The notes below the pieces were generated by a model that made no database searches, was not told the DNA's origin, and was given only the letters and a program-made list of their open reading frames with translations. DNA of 12,583 nucleotides from CAYPEZ01 sp964622275 (GTDB lineage: Bacteria > Patescibacteriota > Minisyncoccia > Phycocordibacterales > UBA6899). The stretch lies in contig CAZUMX010000029.1 in assembly GCA_964622275.1 (NCBI GenBank), positions 1 through 12,583 of the forward strand. The letters are read 5' to 3'. This document shows, piece after piece, positions 5,941 to 11,557 of the stretch. Position 1 is the first letter of the stretch. Each line of letters begins with the position of its first letter. The position numbers and the translations under genes were made by a program.

Positions 5941-6080
5941 TCGTCGGCCCAACGCTCACTAGGCCGTCGGATTTCGATGCGATACGAGGCGACAAAGGCG
6001 CCATACCCATGAGACGTACAAGCGTACGTTGAGTGGGTTGGCGCCTGTGGTCAACGAAGTAGCGCTCGAAATGCGGAGGC
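5941..6080. repeat. Highly palindromic intergenic element downstream of secY
   Basis: This GC-rich stretch folds almost entirely. A central hairpin has ACGTAC (6014-6019) / GTACGT (6024-6029), a symmetric TGAG/TGAG internal loop, then GGCGCCATACCCA (5997-6009) / TGGGTTGGCGCC (6034-6045) with one bulged base. An outer helix pairs ATTTCGATGCG (5971-5981) with CGCTCGAAAT (6063-6072). CCGTCGG and CGTCGGCC lie on the left flank. It has no T-run, so it is not an ordinary terminator. It could be a structured RNA, a dispersed repeat or a transcript-stabilising 3' end for secY. A 65-aa minus frame crosses it but has low-complexity, arginine-rich composition typical of a chance ORF. Confidence 0.55.
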
Positions 6081-7355
6081 CTAGTACTCGCGCATGGCGA
6101 TCTGCGCATCAATCTTTTTCACAAGATCCAAAACCACAGAAACCACAATCAGAAGCGCTGTTCCACCAATAGCCAAAGCTTGATTGCCTGTCACAGTCTG
6201 CATAATGAGCGGGAGAACAGCAACACCCGAGAGGAAGATTGCGCCAACAAATGTTGTGCGAGTAAGAATCTTAGCAATGTACTCGCTTGTCGCCTGGCCT
6301 GGGCGCACCCCTGGAATAAATGCTCCTCCCTGCTGAAGATTCTTTGAAAGCTGGTCTGGATCAAAGGTGACCGCAGTATAGAAGTAGGTGAAGAAGAATA
6401 CCAGGATAAAGTAGAATGTCGCATAGAACCATCCTGATGGATTGAACACGTTAGTGAGGAAGGTTGCGATTGAGGTGAGCGTCCCTGAACCAAGAGCCGA
6501 GAAAATCGAAGCAAGGACTTGAGGAAAAAGAAGAATGGAGAGTGCGAAGATGATGGGGATCACACCCGCCTGATTGAGACGGATAGGAAGGTATGTAGAG
6601 ACTCCTCCAAAGAGCTTCCCTCCACGCACGCGCTTCGCATAAGTCACAGGAATTGGACGCTCGGCTTCGGTCATTGTGACCACACCAAACACGATTGCAA
6701 TCCCCACCAAGAGGAATCCGAGATAAAGCGGGATATCAGCAGCAGTATAGCTAAAGAGTGCCTGCGAAAGGCGTGTTGGAATAGCAGCAACAATTCCCGA
6801 GAAAATGAGGATTGAGACACCGTTCCCAATACCAAACTCACTAATGAGTTCTCCGAGCCACATGAGCATCATCGACCCTGCGGTCACAATGAGAATATTG
6901 AGCATCATTTGTGCCCCTGTCAGGTCTCCGAGCACGCCCTGGCGAGAGAGGAGCACAAGAAGTCCGTACCCTTGAAGAAGCGCGAGTGGGAGGGTAAGCC
7001 AGCGTGAGTATTGCATGAACTTCTTACGTCCTGCTTCCCCCTCTTCGTGATACATCTGCTTCAGACGTGGGAACATCATGGTAAGGAGCTGCATGATAAT
7101 TGATGCGGTAATATAAGGCCCAACTCCCAGCATCACGATAGAGAGATTTGAAAGACCTGAACCTGAAAAGACGTTCAGAAGTCCAAGAAACTGATTGTTA
7201 GAAAAAAACTGAGCAAGCTTTTCGTGGTCAACACCTGGAATAGCAATAGCTGCCGCAACACGAAAGATAACGAGAATTCCCAAAAGGAAAAGTACCCGCT
7301 TTCTTAAGACGGGGTCCGTGACAAGAAGGCGAAACTTATGAAGAAAAGTATTCAT
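6081..7355 (-). CDS. secY: Preprotein translocase subunit SecY
   Basis: The 424-aa product is full length for SecY, the central channel of the Sec translocon, with ten expected transmembrane helices. Characteristic segments include the first helix after a short basic N-terminus, the plug region near GLSNLSIVMLGVGPYITAS, the PYITASIIMQLL motif, EFGIGNGVSILIFSGIVA, a cytoplasmic loop with YAKRVRGGK, and the conserved LNQAGVIPIIFA. It is the last gene of the ribosomal operon; adk, map and infA do not follow. The ATG is 12 bp past the rplO stop, has no Shine-Dalgarno site, and lies exactly six bases after TAGAAT (7367-7362), so it may also be expressed from its own leaderless promoter. Confidence 0.98.
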   Translation of the reverse strand: MNTFLHKFRLLVTDPVLRKRVLFLLGILVIFRVAAAIAIPGVDHEKLAQFFSNNQFLGLLNVFSGSGLSNLSIVMLGVGPYITASIIMQLLTMMFPRLKQMYHEEGEAGRKKFMQYSRWLTLPLALLQGYGLLVLLSRQGVLGDLTGAQMMLNILIVTAGSMMLMWLGELISEFGIGNGVSILIFSGIVAAIPTRLSQALFSYTAADIPLYLGFLLVGIAIVFGVVTMTEAERPIPVTYAKRVRGGKLFGGVSTYLPIRLNQAGVIPIIFALSILLFPQVLASIFSALGSGTLTSIATFLTNVFNPSGWFYATFYFILVFFFTYFYTAVTFDPDQLSKNLQQGGAFIPGVRPGQATSEYIAKILTRTTFVGAIFLSGVAVLPLIMQTVTGNQALAIGGTALLIVVSVVLDLVKKIDAQIAMREY

Positions 7356-7361
7356 GATCGT

Positions 7362-7367
7362 ATTCTA
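7362..7367 (-). promoter_or_regulatory. -10-like hexamer six bases before secY
   Basis: TAGAAT starts one base upstream of the rplO stop codon in the direction of transcription and is followed by six bases and the secY ATG. No good -35 is visible, so this is a weaker case that rests mainly on the repeated spacing. Confidence 0.35.
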
Positions 7368-7838
7368 CTACTTTTTGGCTTTCTCGGTTTTTGCTACCTT
7401 GGTAGAGATTAGTGCGACACTGCCTCCTGCTTTTTCAATGGCTGTCTTTGCAGAAGTGGAGACTGTGCATCCTGTAACCTTGAGAGCAACAGTGAGTTCT
7501 CCTCCTCCAAGAATTTTTACTTCTGGAATTGCTCCGTGCTCTCGACGAACGAGCTTTGCTGCTACAAGCACTGATGGGTTGACCTCTGTGCCTGAGGAGA
7601 GAACTGCAAGATCTCCAACATTCAGGACTGCGGGCTTAGAATAAATCGCCTTAAAGCGATATCCTCTAACCTTTGGAAATTTCTTGATGATATCGCGAAG
7701 CTCTGGGCGCATCTTTCGTCCTGCGCGAGCCTTCTGTCCCTTGGTTCCCTTTCCTGCGGTTTTGCCGCGCTTTCCACCACGCCCAACACGAGGGTACTTG
7801 TAGCGAGTGGTCTTTGGTTTAAGCTGATGGATCTGCAT
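7368..7838 (-). CDS. rplO: Large ribosomal subunit protein L15 (uL15)
   Basis: This 156-aa protein is normal in length for L15, a 23S rRNA-binding protein that joins late in 50S assembly. It has the very basic, Gly-rich N-terminal tail (RVGRGGKRGKTAGKGTKGQK), the middle segment GRKMRPELRDIIKKFPK, and a C-terminal globular domain. A short Lys-rich tail (KTEKAKK) ends it. It follows rpsE directly after 14 bp with no rpmD (L30) between them, a hallmark of the candidate phyla radiation. No Shine-Dalgarno site precedes the ATG, and the spacer is AT-rich. Confidence 0.97.
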   Translation of the reverse strand: MQIHQLKPKTTRYKYPRVGRGGKRGKTAGKGTKGQKARAGRKMRPELRDIIKKFPKVRGYRFKAIYSKPAVLNVGDLAVLSSGTEVNPSVLVAAKLVRREHGAIPEVKILGGGELTVALKVTGCTVSTSAKTAIEKAGGSVALISTKVAKTEKAKK

Positions 7839-7852
7839 AAGTAGAAATTAAA

Positions 7853-8488
7853 TTACTTCATGAGTGTCGAAAGTGCCTTGGCTGTTGCACGAGCCATGTT
7901 AAGGGCGTTCTTTGAACCAGAGAGCACTTTTGATGTCACGTCGGTGACTCCTGCAAGCTCAAGAACAATACGAACAGAGGAACCCGCAACAAGACCGCGA
8001 CCTGGTGCTGGCATAATCTTTACGCGAGCAGATGCGTCTTTGGCATGAACTTCATGAGAGATAGAATTGGTCTTTGTGCGCTTCACAGAAATGAGGTGCT
8101 TTCGAGCATTCTTTTGTGCCTTATCCATAGCGAGCGACATATCTCCTGCTTTTCCGAGACCAACACCAACGCGCCCCTTGCGATCTCCAATCACCATTGC
8201 GACTGAAAATGAAAAACGGCGTCCACCGGCAACCACACGAGCCACGCGACGAACATTGATAGACTTTTGGTCGAATTCACTCTTCACACGCTCGCGAGGC
8301 TTTCCTTCGCGACCCCCGCGACCACCCTTACCGCCTCGGCCACCTCGGCCACCTCGGCGATGATCGCCTCCTTCTGGAGCCCTGTCTGTAGACCCAGCTG
8401 TCTCAGGAGGAAGAACAGCGCCATTGACGGTCACTGCCTCCGCTTTGTCTTGCCCATTATTCTGAGTGTCGTGTGTAGTGTCAGTCAT
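7853..8488 (-). CDS. rpsE: Small ribosomal subunit protein S5 (uS5) with Gly/Arg-rich N-terminal extension
   Basis: The 211-aa product is longer than the usual 160-170 aa. The S5 core starts around residue 70 (EFDQKSINVRRVARVV) and includes VVAGGRRFSF, GDRKGRVGVGLGKA, and the C-terminal GSKNALNMARATAKAL. S5 sits near helix 34 and the mRNA entry and helps maintain decoding accuracy. The first 68 residues are an acidic to Gly/Arg-rich extension with repeated GGRGG and GGKGG units at 46-59. This resembles RGG-type disordered RNA-binding segments. The repeat is also visible in the DNA as tandem CCTCGGCCA units near 8334-8358. There is no Shine-Dalgarno site; the start is the first in-frame ATG, 12 bp after rplR. 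Confidence 0.97.
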   Translation of the reverse strand: MTDTTHDTQNNGQDKAEAVTVNGAVLPPETAGSTDRAPEGGDHRRGGRGGRGGKGGRGGREGKPRERVKSEFDQKSINVRRVARVVAGGRRFSFSVAMVIGDRKGRVGVGLGKAGDMSLAMDKAQKNARKHLISVKRTKTNSISHEVHAKDASARVKIMPAPGRGLVAGSSVRIVLELAGVTDVTSKVLSGSKNALNMARATAKALSTLMK

Positions 8489-8500
8489 ACGATGTGATAA

Positions 8501-8851
8501 TTAAAAGACGAGTCCTCCAGAGCGTGCTCCATCTGCGAGAGACGCAACGCGTCCGCGATAAAGGAATCCTCCGCGATCAAACACGACCTTGGTAATACCT
8601 TTTGCTTTTGCCATTTCTGCAATCTGCTCACCTACTGCCTTTGCGCGTTCAGTCTTTGTTCCCTTCTTGGTCTTGAGATCACTTGATGCAGCGAGAGTAA
8701 TGCCCTGCTCGTCGTCAATGACTTGGGCGTAGATATATCGTCCAGAGCGAAAGACCGAGAGGCGTGGCATCTCTTTTGTTCCTGACACCTTTGCACGAAT
8801 GCGTGCATGGCGGCGGGTTCGAGCAGATATTTTTTTTGATGCAGTGTTCAT
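8501..8851 (-). CDS. rplR: Large ribosomal subunit protein L18 (uL18)
   Basis: The 116-aa product is normal for bacterial L18, which binds 5S rRNA and helps attach it to 23S rRNA in the central protuberance. A basic N-terminal region (RTRRHARIRAKVSG) is followed by the typical RLSVFRSGRYIYAQVIDD, the central VGEQIAEMAKAKGI, and the C-terminal VVFDRGGFLYRGRV and LADGARSGGLVF. It lies between rplF (32-bp gap) and rpsE in standard spc order. No Shine-Dalgarno site precedes the ATG. Confidence 0.98.
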   Translation of the reverse strand: MNTASKKISARTRRHARIRAKVSGTKEMPRLSVFRSGRYIYAQVIDDEQGITLAASSDLKTKKGTKTERAKAVGEQIAEMAKAKGITKVVFDRGGFLYRGRVASLADGARSGGLVF

Positions 8852-8883
8852 AATTTGTTTTGAGTTTCTGTATGAAGGTATTG

Positions 8884-9417
8884 TTATGCAGCCTTCTTTC
8901 CTTGCTTGCGGCGTATGACCTCACCTTCATAGCGAATACCCTTCCCCTTATATGGCTCAGGCTTCTTTAATGAGCGAATCTTTGCACAGAAAGCACCGAC
9001 CACTTCTTTATCAATGCCCGAAACGGTAAACTCACCCTTCTCGGTCTTTACGGTAAGCCCCTCTGGAATTGCAACTTCAACAGGATGAGAGAATCCAAGC
9101 GCAAGCACGAGGGTCTTCCCCTTTGCATCAGCTTTGTATCCAACACCTTCGTAGAGCATTCTCTTTGAAAACTCCTGGTTCACTCCGCTGATCATATTGC
9201 GGATATGCGCAGCAACTGTTCCCCACATCGGAAGTTTGGTCTTGTCGTTTGTCGCCATTTCTACTGTGACCGTCTTCTCAGAAGGTGTGATGGTGACCAC
9301 AGGAGGAAAAGTGCGTGTCAGTGTCCCCTTTGGTCCCTTTACTGTAACAGTCATATTCGCCACAGAGACAGTGGTCTTCTCAGGAATGGTGATTGGTTTT
9401 TTAGCAATTCGTGACAT
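8884..9417 (-). CDS. rplF: Large ribosomal subunit protein L6 (uL6)
   Basis: The 177-aa product is standard for L6, which binds 23S rRNA near the sarcin-ricin loop and factor-binding site. It shows the N-terminal MSRIAKKPITIP, the VKGPKGTL motif, the link between the two repeated domains (RMLYEGVGYKA), and the C-terminal PEPYKGKGIRYEGEVIRRK signature. It follows rpsH after 12 bp and has no Shine-Dalgarno site. Nothing unusual is seen in the protein. Confidence 0.99.
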   Translation of the reverse strand: MSRIAKKPITIPEKTTVSVANMTVTVKGPKGTLTRTFPPVVTITPSEKTVTVEMATNDKTKLPMWGTVAAHIRNMISGVNQEFSKRMLYEGVGYKADAKGKTLVLALGFSHPVEVAIPEGLTVKTEKGEFTVSGIDKEVVGAFCAKIRSLKKPEPYKGKGIRYEGEVIRRKQGKKAA

Positions 9418-9429
9418 AGAGAGTGAAAA

Positions 9430-9822
9430 TTACCAGACACGGCAGAGGACTTCTCCCCCCACATGTTCTTTGCGTGCTTCTGCTTGGGTCAAGATACCCT
9501 TTGGAGTCGAGAGGAGAAGAACGCCAAGATTACGATGATGAAATCCGAGTTTGTCATGTGGAGAGTAGATGCGGCGGGAAGGCTTTGAAATACGGAGTGT
9601 CCCCTTCACCTTTGGCTCATTCCCTGCATAAGCAAGAGTGAGTTCGAGGACAGGAAGGCCCTTGCGTGTCTTCTTTGCTGCTGAGGTGAGATACCCTTCA
9701 CGTGCAAGAATATTTGCAATACGCATTTTGAGATCAGAAAATGTGACCACAACAGAAGAACGCTGTGAAAGTCCCGCGTTCTTGATGCGCACAAGCATGT
9801 CTCCAATAGGATCGATTACCAT
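9430..9822 (-). CDS. rpsH: Small ribosomal subunit protein S8 (uS8)
   Basis: The 130-aa product is full length. S8 binds helix 21 of 16S rRNA early in 30S assembly; in E. coli it also represses the spc operon by binding its mRNA at rplE. It has the N-terminal DPIGDMLVRIKNA, the middle TLRISKPSRRIY, and the C-terminal GILTQAEARKEHVGGEVLCRVW signature. Its start overlaps the end of rpsN by 7 bp (ATGGTAA), which favours coupled translation. Because rplE is not in the same transcript here, the E. coli mode of feedback at rplE could not regulate this operon unchanged. Confidence 0.99.
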   Translation of the reverse strand: MVIDPIGDMLVRIKNAGLSQRSSVVVTFSDLKMRIANILAREGYLTSAAKKTRKGLPVLELTLAYAGNEPKVKGTLRISKPSRRIYSPHDKLGFHHRNLGVLLLSTPKGILTQAEARKEHVGGEVLCRVW

Positions 9823-10001
9823 GATGATTTTGTTACCCCGGGGATCATTCCCTCGTTTGCTAATTCGCGGAAGCAGATACGGCAGAGATTAAATGCACGC
9901 ATATACCCACGGCGGCGAGCACACTTAAAGCACCGATTGACTGATCGGGTTGAAAACTTAGGTTTCTTTTGTGCGCGTGCGCGAACTGATGTTTTTGCCA
10001 T
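9816..10001 (-). CDS. rpsN: Small ribosomal subunit protein S14, zinc-binding type Z
   Basis: This 61-aa S14 is the short zinc-ribbon form. CFKC and CRIC supply the four Cys, followed by FRELANEGMIPGVTKSSW, close to the usual FRELAxxGxIPGVxKASW ending. It binds the 3' major domain of 16S rRNA. It is the first gene of the operon in this window because rplE, normally just upstream, is separated from it by about 2.2 kb. The only Shine-Dalgarno-like sequence upstream is GAGGG (minus, 10019-10015), 13 bases away and buried in a hairpin arm. Confidence 0.98.
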   Translation of the reverse strand: MAKTSVRARAQKKPKFSTRSVNRCFKCARRRGYMRAFNLCRICFRELANEGMIPGVTKSSW

Positions 10002-10014
10002 ATTTACGTGAATG

Positions 10015-10042
10015 CCCTCACACTAAAGGAGGGGTGCGAGGG
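10015..10042 (-). promoter_or_regulatory. Leader hairpin upstream of rpsN
   Basis: On the minus strand CCCTCGCAC pairs with GTGTGAGGG (nine pairs, one G-U) around the loop CCCTCCTTTA. The 3' arm holds the only purine-rich GAGGG before the rpsN ATG, and the loop contains CCUCCUUU, identical to the anti-Shine-Dalgarno core at the 3' end of 16S rRNA. There is no T-run, so it is not a terminator. A role in feedback control is inferred. Confidence 0.45.
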
Positions 10043-10055
10043 AGTGATATCGCAT
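10023..10055 (-). CDS. Possible 10-codon leader peptide upstream of rpsN
   Basis: A tiny frame, MRYHSLAPLL, begins at ATG 10055-10053 with AAAGGAAA a few bases upstream and stops with TAG inside the loop of the leader hairpin at 10015-10042. Ribosomes translating it would open the hairpin arm and free GAGGG for rpsN. This is a plausible coupling device, but a frame this short could arise by chance; only the good Shine-Dalgarno site and its position support it. Confidence 0.25.
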   Translation of the reverse strand: MRYHSLAPLL

Positions 10056-10124
10056 ATGTTTCCTTTTATGGCCTTCTTCGAGGCAACAAAAGGAGAAATA
10101 CGGATCTTCTCTCTCGTGGGGGTG

Positions 10125-10153
10125 ATACTAGCATAGGGTATCGTCTTTTGCAA
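10125..10153 (-). promoter_or_regulatory. Promoter of the rpsN-rpsH-rplF-rplR-rpsE-rplO-secY operon
   Basis: On the minus strand TTGCAA (10153-10148) and TAGTAT (10130-10125) are separated by exactly 17 bp, and TGC precedes the -10 as in an extended -10 element. Transcription would start near 10118, giving a leader of about 115 nt. Confidence 0.75.
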
Positions 10154-10162
10154 GAAAGGTCG

Positions 10163-10193
10163 TTGTAGAAGCCAGACGCTAAAGGTGTATACT
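10163..10193 (+). promoter_or_regulatory. Probable promoter of the 41-aa gene
   Basis: TTGTAG (10163-10168) and TATACT (10188-10193) are separated by 19 bp. It is divergent from the rpsN operon promoter. Confidence 0.45.
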
Positions 10194-10232
10194 CAAAGAG
10201 TCCTGGTTTCCAAGCAACAAAGGAGAAATCTC

Positions 10233-10358
10233 ATGAATGCCTTTGGAAAAACTGGGTTGACCCACTACGGAGGTGGGCTCGCCATCGAAACCTCCGGATG
10301 GATATCCGGAGGAACAGGCTGGGGCAGCACCACCAGGGTTGCCCCCACCAAGTTCTAG
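10233..10358 (+). CDS. Glycine-rich 41-aa small protein (or structured RNA with a short ORF)
   Basis: ATG 10233 has AAAGGAG (10219-10225) seven bases upstream. The product has ten Gly and seven Thr, three aromatic residues in its second half (two Trp, one C-terminal Phe) and no Cys; a sample segment is GGGLAIETSGWISGGTGWG. No transmembrane helix is evident and no family is recognised. The transcript is unusually foldable: CCCAC/GTGGG (10261-10277), a perfect CCTCCGGAT/ATCCGGAGG (10291-10312), TGGGGCA against TGCCCC, then two hairpins after the stop codon. It is therefore either a translated small peptide or a structured RNA, possibly both. It is the first gene of the island inserted between rplE and rpsN, with its own promoter and terminator. 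Confidence 0.5.
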   Translation: MNAFGKTGLTHYGGGLAIETSGWISGGTGWGSTTRVAPTKF

Positions 10359-10376
10359 AGGACTATCCTCTAGAAC
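10352..10376 (+). repeat. Perfect 11-bp hairpin spanning the stop codon of the 41-aa ORF
   Basis: GTTCTAGAGGA (10352-10362) pairs perfectly with TCCTCTAGAAC (10366-10376) around a CTA loop. It has no T-run of its own and lies just before the terminator. Confidence 0.8.
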
Positions 10377-10380
10377 ACAA

Positions 10381-10413
10381 AAGCCCTTCGCAGCAGCGAG
10401 GGGCTTCTTTTTT
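10381..10413 (+). terminator. Terminator after the 41-aa ORF, usable in both directions
   Basis: AAGCCCTTCGC (10381-10391) pairs with GCGAGGGGCTT (10396-10406) with one G-U, followed by C and six T. On the minus strand the same stem is followed by TTTTGTG, so it may also end the 88-aa gene. Confidence 0.88.
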
Positions 10414-10448
10414 GTGTCTCTTTCCGAGGACAGTCCTTTGCAAATGAA

Positions 10449-10715
10449 TTATTGTGCTGCGTGATCCATCATGTGCATGGCATCACTGGTAGAAACAGTT
10501 CCCGCAGCACTATCCGCCGTGCCAGTATGATCATGCATCATGGCATGAACATGATCTCCAATACCACTTTCTGCATCCATCATCTCATGCATTGCGGCAC
10601 CCCCATTCACATATCCTGTCTGATACCCCATATAAAACCCTACGCCAAGTGCCAAAATGATGGCGATAGCAAAAAGTGCTGTCTGACTATTGTGCCCAAT
10701 CTTGTTTGGTTCCAT
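10449..10715 (-). CDS. Membrane-anchored His/Met-rich protein, likely metal-binding
   Basis: This 88-aa protein has an N-terminal transmembrane helix (about residues 13-29, ALFAIAIILALGVGFYM) and a soluble tail, probably outside. The tail has three His/Met clusters: M42-H43, M45-M46; H55, H57, M59-M60-H61, H63; and M80-H81-M82-M83, H85. Such clusters bind soft metals, above all Cu(I), in copper-handling proteins; here the metal is inferred from composition. No catalytic domain is present, so a binding, buffering or delivery role is likeliest. A TATAAT hexamer lies at 10750-10745 (minus), giving a short leader without a Shine-Dalgarno site. It sits in the same island as the 201-aa protein with His/Met-bearing helices. 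Confidence 0.78.
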   Translation of the reverse strand: MEPNKIGHNSQTALFAIAIILALGVGFYMGYQTGYVNGGAAMHEMMDAESGIGDHVHAMMHDHTGTADSAAGTVSTSDAMHMMDHAAQ

Positions 10716-10744
10716 AAGAACAAATTAAAAAATAAATTCTCTTG

Positions 10745-10750
10745 ATTATA
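10745..10750 (-). promoter_or_regulatory. -10 element of the 88-aa gene
   Basis: A perfect TATAAT on the minus strand would start transcription about 23 bases before the ATG. No clear -35 is seen. Confidence 0.45.
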
Positions 10751-10850
10751 TTGTATCGTCTTTGTACATCACCTGCATAGTGCACATTATCCCCCCGTGG
10801 TAGGATGCCCTTGGAATTCTCATTGTTCTTCAACATCGCAAAGGTGATTT

Positions 10851-11453
10851 ATGTGCGTACACGAACGTGGATTTCATTGGGAGCGGCCAGCAACACACGC
10901 TGACTGTGCCTCGATGGCACAAGCGTTTCCCAACATCGATTTTCCCAATGCCTTTAAGGCAATGAATGTACATGGATTCACTCCTCTTCCCACAGATCTC
11001 GCTCTCTTGGGAGGGCTCCTCTCAAGCACAGCAGACCATGATGGCATCCGATCGGTTCCCTTCTCGGGATTCCACGCCAAGAAAAAAACCATTGTGAAGC
11101 TTGTGGTCATGGATGGTATTGTCCCATGGATGGAAAATACCGCGCTCGGAACTGCCATGTGGCGCTCAGTCTCGGAGTGGACGCGAGAGACACGTGGGAC
11201 GGTGATCGAATTCACCATGAAGTGTAGCTGTATCGAGGTTCCACTGACTTGCTTCAATAATGAACGCTACGGAGCATGGCTCAGTCGATACAATGCATCA
11301 CGGCAACACACTCGAGGGATCTTTGGGCAATCTGGGCTTCCGGTCATGCGAACAATTTCGGGAACCGACATCACACCCGAACAGTTCCGCATCTGGACGC
11401 GCATGCGCTCAGCGCTTTTGTCACTTGAGTCCGAGCAGCATCACGCTGCATGA
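10851..11453 (+). CDS. Hypothetical 200-aa protein
   Basis: I do not recognise the family. It is a soluble protein without a signal peptide. Its N-terminus is rich in His and Cys (MCVHERGFHWERPATHADC), and a second Cys group lies in the middle (KCSCIEVPLTCF, about residues 123-134). Other segments include FHAKKKTIVKLVVMDGIVPW and a C-terminal helix ending SEQHHAA. The Cys and His suggest metal or zinc binding, but no standard spacing is complete. The start is supported by AAAGGTG (10840-10846) four bases upstream. It is followed by a terminator at 11466, so it is a one-gene unit. Location in the same island as two His/Met-rich membrane proteins is suggestive only. Confidence 0.72.
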   Translation: MCVHERGFHWERPATHADCASMAQAFPNIDFPNAFKAMNVHGFTPLPTDLALLGGLLSSTADHDGIRSVPFSGFHAKKKTIVKLVVMDGIVPWMENTALGTAMWRSVSEWTRETRGTVIEFTMKCSCIEVPLTCFNNERYGAWLSRYNASRQHTRGIFGQSGLPVMRTISGTDITPEQFRIWTRMRSALLSLESEQHHAA

Positions 11454-11465
11454 GACCCATCATCT

Positions 11466-11503
11466 CCCCGCTTCTCATAAAAAAGGAGCGGGGTTTCTTT
11501 TTT
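11466..11503 (+). terminator. Intrinsic terminator after the 200-aa gene
   Basis: CCCCGCT (11466-11472) pairs with AGCGGGG (11487-11493), followed by TTTC and six more T. Extra pairs are possible inside the A-rich loop. Confidence 0.88.
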
Positions 11504-11557
11504 CTTTTTTTGTGCTAAAACCACTGAAGACTTTTCTTTAATAAGAAGGAATACACT

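Larger units (their letters stand above)
10083..10229 (+). repeat. Duplicated ribosome-binding-site segment
   Basis: GCAACAAAAGGAGAAAT (10083-10099) recurs as GCAACAAAGGAGAAAT (10214-10229), differing by one A. The second copy is the ribosome-binding site of the 41-aa ORF; the first has no start codon at a suitable distance. Confidence 0.6.

Noticed and set aside
5915..6112. 65-aa minus-strand ORF after secY
   Set aside because: It lies in the palindromic element, begins inside the end of secY, has no ribosome-binding site, and its Arg/Pro/Ser-rich composition follows from GC-rich inverted repeats.
9971..10168. 65-aa plus-strand ORF antisense to the rpsN start and leader
   Set aside because: The start is inside rpsN, the strong AAAGGAGG at 10025-10032 is too close to any GTG/ATG in frame, and the operon promoter explains the region.
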